Below are positions 54,801 to 64,000 of a stretch of 64,000 nucleotides of DNA, piece by piece. The DNA is from Acholoe squamosa. Taxonomy: Eukaryota; Annelida; Polychaeta; Phyllodocida; Polynoidae. The notes under the pieces are model-generated. The model was not told where the DNA came from and ran no database searches. It saw only the letters and a program-made list of their open reading frames with translations. How positions within the stretch are numbered: the first letter of the stretch is position 1; every line of letters begins with the position of its first letter. A program made the translations under genes and the position numbers. The stretch covers positions 3,960,501 to 4,024,500 of the forward strand of contig OX439043.1 of NCBI GenBank assembly GCA_949317995.1, given 5' to 3'.

Positions 54801-57800
54801 AAAGAGTAGGGGAATGAAGCCCCGGTAGCGGTTTTCCCGCTCAACCCTCCTCATAGATTCGGTCATTCATATCATAGATTCAGTCATTCATCTCATAGAT
54901 TCAGTCACTGCTGTGTCGGGCAAGCAGCATATAAATACCTGTCCAAAAAGAAAAGAAAGACTTAATGTCCGAGGACCCTTGAATGTCTGAGTTCCTTGAT
55001 GGCCCCCGGATGTAAAACTAAACAAACAAGCATTTAGCATACAAAACAGTCATACTGTTGGCATTAGCAACAACTCTGAAACACTATATAAAGGTCACCA
55101 AACCTTACAGAGAAGGAAACAAAGATAAACTTTGGTTATCTGTAAGGACAAGAAGCAAATCTAGACTGCTCGTCAGTATTCAGATGGATTGAAAACACTA
55201 TATATAGCAGGGATGTAAGTCTTCAGGATTTATCAGGATTTCCTGATTTCTGAAAATTTTGAATGCCGTTTACTTTCCTTATACGAGTGGTAAGGAGGGA
55301 TGTTTGGAAAAATAGAAGGATTTTATATGAAGTAAATGTCTGGCTTCCTGATTTTTGTCCATGCCTGACTTACATCCCTGATATAGGAACCTGGAGTTCC
55401 CAAACAATTCAAAGCACAATCATCAACAGGTGCCTCTGTATCCAAAGTGGACTACAGCAGACTCCTTGTGGATTACATCCTACATCAGGGTAGATGGACT
55501 AATGCAGTGACCTTTGCTAGGTTTTACATAAGATCCTTCCACAAGGACCATGGCAACACACCACTCTACAGTGCTCACCATGGCCTCCAGCACACAATAT
55601 ATTATTTTACCTCGCATAACACTACTTTGTGTTACCGTGGTAACCGACGAGAAGAGACTTGGCGCGCCAGCATGACGTCAGTTTGCAGCAAGGTCGACAG
55701 CGAAGCAGACGTACCTTGATTGAGAGTGGTAAGTTTAACTTATTGAAGTTTCCCTTACTATTTTGGGTTTTGTGATATATTTGTTCGAACCCAAGTTGGT
55801 TAGGGGTCTTGTGCACATTTTGACAGACTATCTCAGTGAGGTGTCAAAATGATTAATTCTGGACGCTTTTTGTTCCAGATCTGACCGGAGCGAGTTCACG
55901 CCGCCCGAGCAGACGTTTCTCAGCTGGCTGACTTTGTTGCAATTATGCCCAAAGACAGTGATTCAGGTTCATCCACCACGAGTCTGGTAGAACGAGACAA
56001 GTTCATGCTGTTTCGGATACCGAGTCAGATTCGGGTTCAAAAGGCAAGAGGGGAAAGACGCCTAAGCCGCCATCGATCCCAACGACCGTGCCTCCAACGG
56101 TCACCACTGTCAGTCACACCACCTATACCACGCCTACTGTGATGCCAGTTGTCAATCTTCCGACCAACCCAGCCTGGATGGCCAATCAAGGATTTTCCCG
56201 CCCATGATGAACCCAGCCTCCCTGATGAACCCAGCGTTCTATGGGGTGGGCGGGGCTATGCCGTGGGATAGCCTATCACAACACTCCATTATTGACATGG
56301 AGAGGGATAGCACAGGCGGGGAAGTTACAGGGGACGCTACAGTGTCAGTCGCTCCGGTTGTCGTGACACCTATTGACAGCACCACAACTACGACCGGGCC
56401 GACGCAGCCTGTCACAACGGCTGTCAGTACTGCGGCGGCTGACAACAAGACGGACACAGCGGCCATAGAGAAGAAGAGGGAATTCGACCTCTTGGAGCTT
56501 GGTGACAGTGCATTGGGCGCAATAATTAAGGGGAAGTTTGAACAGCAGATTGAAGAGAACAAGCTGGGAGTTACCCTAAAGCACAATGTAGCACTGCTGT
56601 TAGATTCTATGTTCACAGATAAATTGCAATTGCAGCAGTTATGCAAGGCCTATTTCCCACCGGTTAATTAGGAGAGGATTGTCACTCCAGTTCTAGAGAA
56701 GGAAGTACCTCTCATCATTGATTCCCAGCCTAAGACTGCTAAGACTGTCAAGGAGGAGGATGTCAGGTGGTCTTACATACAAACTGATTTAGTTGCTGCA
56801 ATGTCTGCTTTGGCACCCATTGGGGATTTGATGATAAACAAAGGGAAAGCTAACCCAGAGTTACAAGGATGCTACCCAGCTTCTGGCTTCTGTCATTAAC
56901 TTTATATCTAAGGAATGCAGGGAAAAACTGGGAGGGTCTATGAAGGAGGAAAACTACAAGCATCTGTGTAAGAAACTCGATGAAGGGGGCTCACCTAAAT
57001 ATCTCTTTGGTGGAAATTTATCCGAGGTTACCAAGGAACTGGAGACAGCAAAAAAGACGGCGGCTACCATGAGAAGGGATCCACAGCTGCAGCAGGGTGG
57101 AGGTAAGGCGGTTAGGCCTACCCTACATGCTATGAGACAACATCACTACCCACAAGGCATGCCTAGGGCTAGGCAACATATCAGACAACAGGCGGTCGTC
57201 TATGGAAACCAAGCTATGAACCAGCCCTTCATGATGGTCAATCCAAACTCCTTCAGACCGCGGGGTCAGGGAGGGCAAGCCCCTAAACACCAGAACAACA
57301 GCGGTGGCTACAAGCAATTTCAAGGCAACAAGCAACAGGCACAACAGCAAAACCAATCCAATGCGGGTTTTCAGAAGAGGGCGTCTCGGTAGAACAGGTG
57401 AGCTCCCTACTTAATGTTAAACCTGTTCAAAATGTTCAAGCTGGTTTTGTAGCACAAAGGGTTAACAGCTGGTGTAGCTATACTAAGGATCCCTGGGTAC
57501 TAGCCATGGTACAAGGTGTTATACTTCCTTTAGAGGATTGGCCTTTTCAAGAGACCCAGCCTTTGCCCTATAGGTTAAGCAAGGAGGAAAGGCGCATTAT
57601 GGATGAGCAAATCAGAAAACTAGTTGAGAAAGGGGTTATACAGGAGGTTAGGCATGAGGACGGGGAGTTTATCTCAAGTGTCTTCTTGAGACCAAAGCCG
57701 GACGGTTCCGATAGATTAATCTTAGACCTTACCAATTGAATGAGTACATTGAGTACCAACACTTTAAAATGGCGAGCCTTCACACAGCTTTAGATATGAT

Positions 57801-60800
57801 TAGACCCAACTGCTGGATGGGTTCTGTTGATTTAAAGGGTGCCTTTTACACTCTTAACATGGCATCTCAATACAGGACATATCTTAGATCTTCCTGGAAT
57901 CAGAAGCTGTATGAATTTGTGAGGATGCCTCAACAACTGGTGTTTCTAGGCTTCCTAATAGACTCCACCAATATGACTGTCAGACCAACCCCAGATATAA
58001 TCGCCATATGAGAGCAGCCTGTGAACTGCTGATGAAACCTGAGCCTACCATCAGAGAGGTAGCAGGACTGCTGGGGTAGCAGCCTGTGTACTGCTGATGA
58101 AACCTGAGCCTACCATCAGAGAGGTAGCAGGGCTGCTGGGGTAGCAGCCTGTGAACTGCTGATGAAACCTGAGCCTACCATCAGAGAGGTAGCAGGGCTG
58201 CTGGGGTAGCAGCCTGTGTACTGCTGATGAAACCTGAGCCTACCATCAGAGAGGTAGCAGGGCTGCTGGGGTAGCAGCCTGTGTACTGCTGATGAAACCT
58301 GAGCCTACCATCAGAGAGGTAGCAGGGCTGCTGGGGTAGCAGCCTGTGAACTGCTGATGAAACCTGAGCCTACCATCAGAGAGGTAGCAGGGCTGCTGGG
58401 GTAGCAGCCTGTGTACTGCTGATGAAACCTGAGCCTACCATCAGAGAGGTAGCAGGGCTGCTGGGGTAGCAGCCTGTGAACTGCTGATGAAACCTGAGCC
58501 TACCATCAGAGAGGTAGCAGGACTGCTGGGGTAGCAGCCTGTGAACTGCTGATGAAACCTGAGCCTACCATCAGAGAGGTAGCAGGACTGCTGGGGTAGC
58601 AGCCTGTGAACTGCTGATGAAACCTGAGCCTACCATCAGAGAGGTAGCAGGACTGCTGGGGTAGCAGCCTGTGAACTGCTGATGAAACCTGAGCCTACCA
58701 TCAGAGAGGTAGCAGGACTGCTGGGGTAGCAGCCTGTGTACTGCTGATGAAACCTGAGCCTACCATCAGAGAGGTAGCAGGACTGCTGGGGTAGCAGCCT
58801 GTGAACTGCTGATGAAACCTGAGCCTACCATCAGAGAGGTAGCAGGGCTGCTGGGGTAGCAGCCTGTGAACTGCTGATGAAACCTGAGCCTACCATCAGA
58901 GAGGTAGCAGGGCTGCTGGGGTAGCAGCCTGTGTACTGCTGATGAAACCTGAGCCTACCATCAGAGAGGTAGCAGGACTGCTGGGGTAGCAGCCTGTGAA
59001 CTGCTGATGAAACCTGAGCCTACCATCAGAGAGGTAGCAGGGCTGCTGGGGTAGCAGCCTGTGTACTGCTGATGAAACCTGAGCCTACCATCAGAGAGGT
59101 AGCAGGACTGCTGGGGTAGCAGCCTGTGTACTGCTGATGAAACCTGAGCCTACCATCAGAGAGGTAGCAGGGCTGCTGGGGTAGCAGCCTGTGAACTGCT
59201 GATGAAACCTGAGCCTACCATCAGAGAGGTAGCAGGACTGCTGGGGTAGCAGCCTGTGAACTGCTGATGAAACCTGAGCCTACCATCAGAGAGGTAGCAG
59301 GGCTGCTGGGGTAGCAGCCTGTGTACTGCTGATGAAACCTGAGCCTACCATCAGAGAGGTAGCAGGGCTGCTGGGGTAGCAGCCTGTGAACTGCTGATGA
59401 AACCTGAGCCTACCATCAGAGAGGTAGCAGGACTGCTGGGGTAGCAGCCTGTGAACTGCTGATGAAACCTGAGCCTACCATCAGAGAGGTAGCAGGACTG
59501 CTGGGGTAGCAGCCTGTGAACTGCTGATGAAACCTGAGCCTACCATCAGAGAGGTAGCAGGACTGCTGGGGTAGCAGCCTGTGAACTGCTGATGAAACCT
59601 GAGCCTACCATCAGAGAGGTAGCAGGACTGCTGGGGTAGCAGCCTGTGTACTGCTGATGAAACCTGAGCCTACCATCAGAGAGGTAGCAGGGCTGCTGGG
59701 GTAGCAGCCTGTGAACTGCTGATGAAACCTGAGCCTACCATCAGAGAGGTAGCAGGACTGCTGGGGTAGCAGCCTGTGAACTGCTGATGAAACCTGAGCC
59801 TACCATCAGAGAGGTAGCAGGGCTGCTGGGGTAGCAGCCTGTGTACTGCTGATGAAACCTGAGCCTACCATCAGAGAGGTAGCAGGGCTGCTGGGGTTAC
59901 TGACAGCATATTCGGCGGGAGCATACTATGGGCCAGCTCACATAAAAGGGTTAGAAAGGGAGGAGATCAAGGCCCTGGAAGTAGCAAAGGGGAATTATGA
60001 TGCCGCTATGATCATTGGTGAAGAAGGATGGAAGGACATCCAGTGGTGGAGACAGGCTTTGCCTACAGCTTTCAGAGAGATCAGATTGGAATGCCCTGAT
60101 GTGGAAATATGCGCAGATGCGTCAGATGAAGGCTGGGGTGGAGATCAGCAAGGGATTGACTCAGGGGGTAGATTTAAACTGAGTGAGTTACACCTACATA
60201 TCAATGTCAAGGAGCTAGTGGCAGTAGAAAATGCATTGAGGTCCTATGTACAGGAGTGAGTGAGTAATAGATGTTTAACGCCATTTCGACAGCTAAGGTC
60301 ATATTCATGGCGAGAACGACATTACACAATTTCACAGAGGAATGTGTCGGTGCCCGTGCATATGTGCACCACACACATCTGAGGGGATAGGAAAGACGAG
60401 ATATAGACCCTTTTAAGTGGGCTAGGGAGGCCCGCCTATGTACAGGATAGGGATGTTACAGTGAAGGTACACACTGATAGCACCACAGCTTTAGCCTATA
60501 TAAAACATATGGGGGGCACAAAGTCTGTGACATGTGACAAGGCAGCCAGGAACATATGGGCTTGGTGTGAAGAAAGAGGGGTATATCTCATGATCCTATC
60601 AGTAGGGACACCTTAGCACGTTTGGTCACACAGACACTCAGGATGGCAGGGGTGCCTGGTAAATACAAACTCTACTTGACTAGAGGAGCCTCTGCCTCTG
60701 CTGCTAAGAGGCTGGGAGTGGACATCAACAGGATCCTAAAACATTCTAGATGGAGGTCAAGTGAAAGTTTTGCCCGGTTTTATGACAAAGACCTGGACAC

Positions 60801-62684
60801 CGACACTGATCAGGTTGCCAATGTATTGTTGAGAAACTCTAAATGAAAAAAAAAAAATAGGAGTTGGTTGTTGTTAGACCTGGTCGATTGCAGGCACTGC
60901 TTGATTACAAAGACATGGATAGATAGATTATATCATATGAGTCAAGTTAACCATATGGTTATTGATCAATTGAGATTTATGAAATTTCACATGAATTTAA
61001 ATTCCTTTGTGAGAATAAAGCTTGAAGTTCTTTAAGCTGTAGTTTGCACTTGGTTATTTAATGTTATTAATATTAATGCCAATATTGGAAAATTTATATT
61101 CAAGTAGTCAAAACTGGGGAAGTTGATAACTGAAACAACTTGCTCTAAAATTCTTGTCTGTTACCATGGTAACACGAAGTAGTGTTACGCGAGGTAAAAT
61201 TTTATAATTGTACGAGACTTACTTGTAAGGTGAAGTAAAATTAGGATTTTACCGAGGGGAACACTACGTGTGTTCCGGGGGAACAGGCACCCGCCTCAAC
61301 CCTCCCTAGGCTATCCTATATATTAAAGGTGTAATTACATGTCTATAAGAAGGGGAGCTACATTGTAGCCCAGCTTCAAGGGGAAGGGGTTTTTCTAAGG
61401 GGTTGACCACTTAGAAAACAACTTAAGTTAACTATACATTGTAAGTAGTCTAAGTTACCACTTCCCCAGGCTCTCAATCCTGACGTCACGCTGGCGCGCC
61501 AAGTCTCTTCTCGCCTGTTCCCCCGGAACACACATAGTGTTCTCCTCGGTAAAATCCTAATTTTACTTCACCTTACAAGTAAGCCTCGTACAATTATAAA
61601 AATTACCTATTCTTATGGTGTCATTGACTGCTGGGTAAAAAGGCAGCTTTCAAATCTCTGTTGTGATTACTTCGTTGGCATAGCAACCAGACAACCAGAC
61701 TGGTAAAAGGTGTAGTTTGACTCAAAGTATAGAAGAGTTGCTTGACTGCCGATGAAGAGAACAGCAGTGCCACCTGGTTTGAGTGGGCTTTTCACCCTCC
61801 TTGTTATTGTCAGGGCGGGTGATTTACCAGAATTCTCCATTTACCTTGTTACACAGCTAGCTTTAAATAACTGATGCATTGTGGGATGGGTTGTGGTGAC
61901 CTCTCTGATGTTCTCTTTGTCAGCAGTCAAGCAACCCTTATAAACCTTAAGGCAAACTTCACCTTGTACCAAGTTTTATAAAGTCTTGTCTAACCTATAA
62001 ATTTTTTCCCCGATTTTAAAGAAATAATGTGTTTTTGAGCAATATTTTGGACAGTTTAGTCATGCCGCGACTTTTCCCCAAGTAATCACAACTTGTTGCG
62101 GATCATTGTAGCAGTTAAGAAAAAAAAATGGAAAATAAGGTAAAGCTGTGCACTTATCTGATATTTTTGTTGATCAAGTAGTTAGGCCTAGAAAAAAAAG
62201 TTTGGTGTTCAGGTAACACTACCTACCCTAACTTTTCTATGGGCGTTTTGGGGGAAAATCTGATATTTTGGCACTTACCAGGATATGTAAAAAAAAATTT
62301 ACGATCACGCATGTCAAATTGGCGTCCCTTGGTGCAAACATTTACAGCCAGCCTTAAAAAAATTCTTCAAAGTAAAAAGATTTCCCTACCTACCTACCCT
62401 AATTTTTTTTCAACCCTGTTACTTGAACAGGACATTTATTTACCAGGTGTATTTGTATGTTAGAAAGTTTTTATGCTCTGAATTTTGGCCCCCCCCCCCC
62501 CCATAATGAGTGAGCCTCTGATTGACAACTTTCCAGTCTGGTATCGGGTTCCGGCGTCCCTCAGCTGTGGTGGTGGACAAGGCGGGGGACATCTTTGTTA
62601 AAGACGACCGGATGATCCAGAAGTTCTCGTCCATGGGAGAATTCATCATGAGGATCGGGGACCGCCACCTCAACAAACCTTACG
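48849..62684 (+). CDS. TRIM-NHL-like protein without RING, partial (exons 1-3)
   Basis: Coding exons are 48849-50607, 51393-51586 and 62537-62684, all with GT-AG junctions and matching phases. The gene runs off after the third. Start ATG 48849 has a good context (ACAATGG). The exon opens at acceptor 48838, and upstream in frame there is no RING or B-box. Domains: coiled coil (about residues 5-130), filamin-type Ig repeat (about 150-265, ending GPYIVDVKVYKAHVSPCPM), a long Ser/Pro/Lys-rich linker to 586, then NHL blades (FPIGVATTK...IACDTGNNLVKIF in exon 2; RRPSAVVVDKAGDIFVKD in exon 3). TRIM-NHL proteins act as ubiquitin ligases or RNA-binding repressors; without RING, scaffold or RNA binding is more likely. 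A missed 5' exon with RING cannot be excluded. Confidence 0.85.
50822..50998 (+). mobile_element. SINE copy with (AATC)n tail
   Basis: AGGCTTCCCTAGCCCACTTA...TGTGTGTGGTGCACATATGC...ACACATTCCTCTGTTAAAT matches 23190-23510 and the insertion at 60256-60434. It ends in a CAATCAATCAATC tail. Confidence 0.75.
51042..51276. mobile_element. MITE family D, degenerate copy
   Basis: ACACTTTAAGTGTAGCTAATGC and GATGCATTAGTGGTCTTCAAGG are eroded D ends. The interior includes GCATCATGAGG and GATGCATCATACCCG. It lies in the first intron of the NHL gene. Confidence 0.55.
51938..52690 (+). pseudogene. decayed ORF, possible DIRS/YR gag
   Basis: A 165-codon ORF rich in Asp, Gln and Ser (ADQTGTEQDTDQDGASAPDSGDN, then EDLSERFFSIFQK) ends near 52435. 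Further coding-like sequence in other frames runs to about 52690 (NTMDANMMTRTMSDMTNLSQ). The composition recalls gag-like proteins of DIRS-type elements, but no decisive motif is present, and it may be something else. Confidence 0.3.
52691..53814. other. spacer with imperfect TAGACCCTTGTTAGGG repeats
   Basis: Near 52970-53285 the words ACCCTTGTTAGGGGGATTTT and CAAAAGTAGACCCTTGTT recur four to five times. Nothing else is recognised. Short ORFs on both strands carry no domain. Confidence 0.4.
53815..55029 (+). repeat. tandem pair of a 440-bp retroposon-like repeat
   Basis: Copy 1 (53815-54257) and copy 2 (54258-55029) share CCAGATTYGTAAAAGGYGACAA at the start and TAAAACTAAACAAACAAAC at the end, a typical retroposon tail. 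Copy 2 is interrupted by the MITE at 54292-54613. Confidence 0.8.
54292..54613. mobile_element. MITE-like element G, copy 2, with empty-site proof
   Basis: AGGGGTGTGAAATC and GTTTCACACCCCT are inverted ends, and GGGTTTC flanks both sides (54285-54291, 54614-54620). The neighbouring tandem repeat copy has the uninterrupted GCGGTTTCTTG at the same place (near 53839), so insertion is directly shown. Confidence 0.85.
55030..55604. other. spacer before the DIRS-like element
   Basis: No gene is supported. It contains CCTCTGTATCCAAAG and short inverted words near 55215-55380 (TGTAAGTC and GACTTACATCC). Confidence 0.35.
55605..55680 (+). repeat. DIRS-like left inverted terminal repeat
   Basis: The first 42 bases pair with 61160-61200. 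The following AGAAGAGACTTGGCGCGCCA (55652-55669) pairs with a block at 61480-61513 that lies beyond the right terminus. Confidence 0.75.
55945..57392 (+). pseudogene. DIRS-like gag
   Basis: Pieces at 55945-56142, 56204-56671 (ending at a TAG) and 56940-57392 lie in different frames. The middle piece has a Thr/Val-rich segment and a helical core (LGDSALGAIIKGKFEQQIEENKLGV). The last piece is Gln/Asn/Arg-rich (NNSGGYKQFQGNKQQAQQQN), a likely RNA-binding tail. There are no zinc knuckles, as usual for DIRS gag. At least one stop and two frame changes are present. Confidence 0.65.
57398..58011 (+). pseudogene. DIRS-like reverse transcriptase lacking its active site
   Basis: The first block has LPYRLSKEERRIMDEQIRKL, LVEKGVIQEV and SVFLRPKPDGSDRLILDL. 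The second block, in the next frame, has NEYIEYQHFKMASLHTALDM and GSVDLKGAFYTL (an Asp-containing motif A). The text then passes directly from YEFVRMP to QQLVFLGFLIDS. The family's YLDD-type segment between these points is missing, so polymerase activity is lost. A minisatellite begins right after this ORF. Confidence 0.8.
58013..59897 (+). repeat. 65-bp minisatellite, 29 copies, from retroelement coding sequence
   Basis: The start positions 58013 to 59833 are exactly 65 bp apart (28 intervals). The unit is nearly invariant: one A/T site (GTGAACTG or GTGTACTG) and one A/G site (CAGGACTG or CAGGGCTG) vary. The unit reads in one frame as the polymerase-RNase H junction (MKPEPTIREVAGLLG), continuous with the downstream RNase H ORF. 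Because 65 is not a multiple of 3, the array cannot encode a protein. Confidence 0.95.
59852..60600 (+). pseudogene. DIRS-like RNase H, split by a SINE
   Basis: The ORF from 59852 continues the repeat unit into LTAYSAGAYYGPAHIKGL, then VEICADASDEGWGG (first acidic site) and HLHINVKELVAVENALRSY (Glu). At 60256 a 179-bp SINE interrupts it. After the second target copy, coding resumes as VTVKVHTDSTTALAYIKHMGG (last acidic region) and AARNIWAWCEERG. The frame breaks again near 60595. RNase H degrades the RNA strand during reverse transcription. Confidence 0.8.
60256..60434 (-). mobile_element. SINE insertion with 13-bp target duplication
   Basis: CCTATGTACAGGA occurs at 60243-60255 and 60435-60447. 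On the minus strand the 179-bp insert runs CGGGCCTCCCTAGCCCACTT...to a (CACT)n-like tail. It matches the SINE copies at 23190-23510 and 50822-50998. Confidence 0.9.
60600..60846 (+). pseudogene. C-terminal part of a tyrosine recombinase
   Basis: The sequence YLTRGASASAAKRLGVDINR ... HSRWRSSESFARFYDKD matches the catalytic end of DIRS recombinases: Arg in LTRG, His/Trp in HSRW and the nucleophile Tyr in FARFYDK. The N-terminal half is missing; the text jumps from the RNase H end to SRDTLARLVTQTL near 60600. The family integrates circular cDNA. Confidence 0.75.
61160..61200 (+). repeat. DIRS-like right inverted terminal repeat
   Basis: This block is the reverse complement of 55605-55646 with a few changes, ending in GAGGTAAAAT. 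Confidence 0.75.
61199..61605. repeat. large foldback adjoining the DIRS-like right end
   Basis: The arms 61199-61290 and 61513-61605 (about 90 bp, AATTGTACGAGACTTACTTG...GTGTTCCGGGGGAACAGGC and its complement) are near-perfect inverted repeats. The loop includes GACGTCACGCTGGCGCGCCA, which pairs with the left DIRS terminus. Confidence 0.85.
61606..62536. other. intron sequence before NHL exon 3
   Basis: No gene is recognised. A C run lies at about 62490-62502, just upstream of the exon-3 acceptor TTTCCAG (62530-62536). Confidence 0.4.
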
Positions 62685-62849
62685 GTAAGATTGTCACTGT
62701 CATGTATAATGAGGTTATGGAATGCTGGAAAATTGCTGAAGCTAGTTTCCAGCAGTTATCACTGATAACAGTTATCAAATGGGTACTATCTGCTCCCCAA
62801 GAAGTCCGCAGTGAATATCTAGTTGGAATCATTTCATTGGCTGTTGATA

Positions 62850-63027
62850 ATTAAGTCGCTATATGGTGCACCTGGCAAATACGGCACACCCTTATGCCTG
62901 ACCCATAATAAGGCACACCTTGGGCCAATTTGTGGTCATTTTAGTATTGTTTTATAGTATGAAGCCCTTCACTATAAGGTGCACCCTGACTTCTGGCTGG
63001 TTTTAAAAGGTGCAGCAGGGGTTAAAA
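62850..63027. repeat. degenerate GGCACACC/TATAAGGTGCACC repeat
   Basis: Words such as ATATGGTGCACCTGGCAAATA, CCTTATGCCTGACCC and CTATAAGGTGCACCCTGA resemble the sub-terminal motifs of MITE families A-C, but no clean ends were found. Confidence 0.4.
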
Positions 63028-63214
63028 GGTCATTATTTATTAATTGGGGGTTTGAAAAGCTTTTTGACCCATCTTGAAAGGGGTGGGGGAGGGGGTTAAA
63101 AAATTTGCCTCTTTTCAGCTAAAAACAACCTCCATGCGACTATAGATAAAAGAGGATGTAAAAGTTGCACATCCATGCGAAAAACTTATCACCCTCTGTT
63201 GATAAATAATGACC
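63028..63214. mobile_element. TIR element F-like, small copy
   Basis: GGTCATTATTTAT (63028-63040) and ATAAATAATGACC (63202-63214) are exact inverted repeats. The interior TTTGAAAAGCTTTTTGACCC resembles element F at 47012-47334. Confidence 0.65.
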
Positions 63215-63614
63215 ACTTCTCTGTACGCTAGGCGAGATATTTCTGTTGATTTTCCATGACGAAACATTTATAACATGGGTCTTTTTTTTTCTCACTTAAT
63301 AGTAGGGGCTCGGCTTATAGGTAGGATTTAAGTATATATAATCTAGTGACAAAAGCCTCCTTTTTAAGATCTAATGCATAAGGTGGGATCAACCTATTGT
63401 TAATAGAGTTTAAATGGCATGTAACCATTTGACTTCCAGCCGACATGAGTGTATCGCCAACAACACTGACAAGTATATCATGCACACGTTCCTAGTTAGC
63501 AAAAATCTTTTTGTGAATTGGCCCTGCCTATGAGTCAAGCCCTAAGTATCAAGAAGAGAGATATTTGTTAAAGCGGTTAGACGCTTTCTTCTCCTTTGTT
63601 TTGCTGTGATACCT

Positions 63615-63861
63615 TTAACCCTTTATGGCCTGCTAATGCATTAAATGCATAATGCCCGCTGGACGGCAGGATGAACCAAGGAAGTTCTAGCGAGTCTGCT
63701 CGCCAGCACTTCATTGCTGACCCTCTGGGGGTGCATCAGTCCTGTAGGGTCGGCATGATGCTTGAATGTAGCCCTAGCGAGTTACTCACCAGGGCTGCAT
63801 TCATGCATCATGACAACCATGGAATGGTGCATTAATACATCAGGGGCCCTAAAAGGGTTAA
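63615..63861. mobile_element. MITE family D, copy with complete ends
   Basis: TTAACCCTTTATGGCCTGCTAATGC and ATTAATACATCAGGGGCCCTAAAAGGGTTAA form the ends. The interior holds CTCGCCAGCACTTCATTG, AGGGTCGGCATGATGC and GCATTCATGCATCATGAC. Confidence 0.75.
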
Positions 63862-64000
63862 AGCCTGTATTTAAGTTAACACTCGACACCTTCATGTGGC
63901 AGTTAAACTTACATGGAGAAAATAAATAAAAAGAAATACTGGCTTAAAGGTAGGGCTTTTGGCTATCATGTACTTTAATAATTACATGTATTTTAGGCCA

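Larger units (their letters stand above)
55605..61200 (+). mobile_element. DIRS-like tyrosine-recombinase retrotransposon (defective)
   Basis: Inverted termini are TTTTACCTCGCATAACACTA... (55605-55646) and its counterpart GTTACCATGGTAACACGAAG...CGAGGTAAAAT (61160-61200). In order: gag, reverse transcriptase, RNase H and a C-terminal tyrosine recombinase, the layout of DIRS elements. Target duplications are not expected in this group. Deletions remove the reverse transcriptase active site and most of the recombinase. A coding-derived minisatellite and a SINE are inserted. It fills most of intron 2 of the NHL gene. Confidence 0.82.

Noticed and set aside
58013..59897. Regular direct repeats that could suggest a CRISPR array
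   Set aside because: The 65-bp units abut without unique spacers, and the unit is retroelement coding sequence in an animal genome.

Overview
This is animal nuclear DNA. It carries two intron-bearing host genes with GT-AG junctions and a dense load of retrotransposons, miniature inverted-repeat elements, minisatellites and viral-type relics. The mix of Polinton, DIRS-like, Ty3/Gypsy and SGNH-carrying LINE elements, plus a SINE whose 3' half ends in short tetranucleotide repeats, suggests a marine invertebrate. The exact phylum cannot be read from the window.

Layout. 0.7-6.8 kb: a decayed minus-strand Ty3/Gypsy element (gypsy-1) with two dissimilar LTRs. 6.9-10.1 kb: a Polinton/Maverick fragment with an adenain-like protease, a broken double-jelly-roll capsid gene and a small basic virion-type protein on the minus strand, next to an intact, unrecognised 232-residue zinc-ribbon ORF on the plus strand. 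11.9-22.7 kb: a second minus-strand Gypsy element (gypsy-2) bounded by 180-bp LTRs. Between its gag and its tRNA-Leu primer site sits a plus-strand LINE that carries a NADAR-domain ORF and an SGNH-hydrolase ORF ahead of endonuclease and reverse transcriptase. 22.7-27.8 kb: repeat-rich spacer.

27.9-46.0 kb: a complete nine-exon minus-strand RMND5 gene (GID/CTLH E3 ligase subunit). The exons join in phase to 390 codons plus a stop. Its introns hold MITEs, palindromic satellites and a very young Gypsy element (gypsy-3) with identical 167-bp LTRs and a 5-bp target duplication. 46-48.8 kb: a spacer shared by two head-to-head genes. 48.85 kb onward: a plus-strand gene for a RING-less coiled-coil/filamin/NHL protein of the TRIM-NHL kind, cut by the window end after its third coding exon. 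Its 10.9-kb second intron holds a DIRS-like tyrosine-recombinase retroelement. That element's coding sequence has been amplified into a 29-copy, 65-bp minisatellite, and its RNase H is split by a SINE.

The host genes look functional. Almost every mobile-element gene is broken. The exceptions are the NADAR ORF, the 9.4-kb unknown ORF and most of gypsy-3. The most unusual content is the LINE with NADAR and SGNH ORFs.
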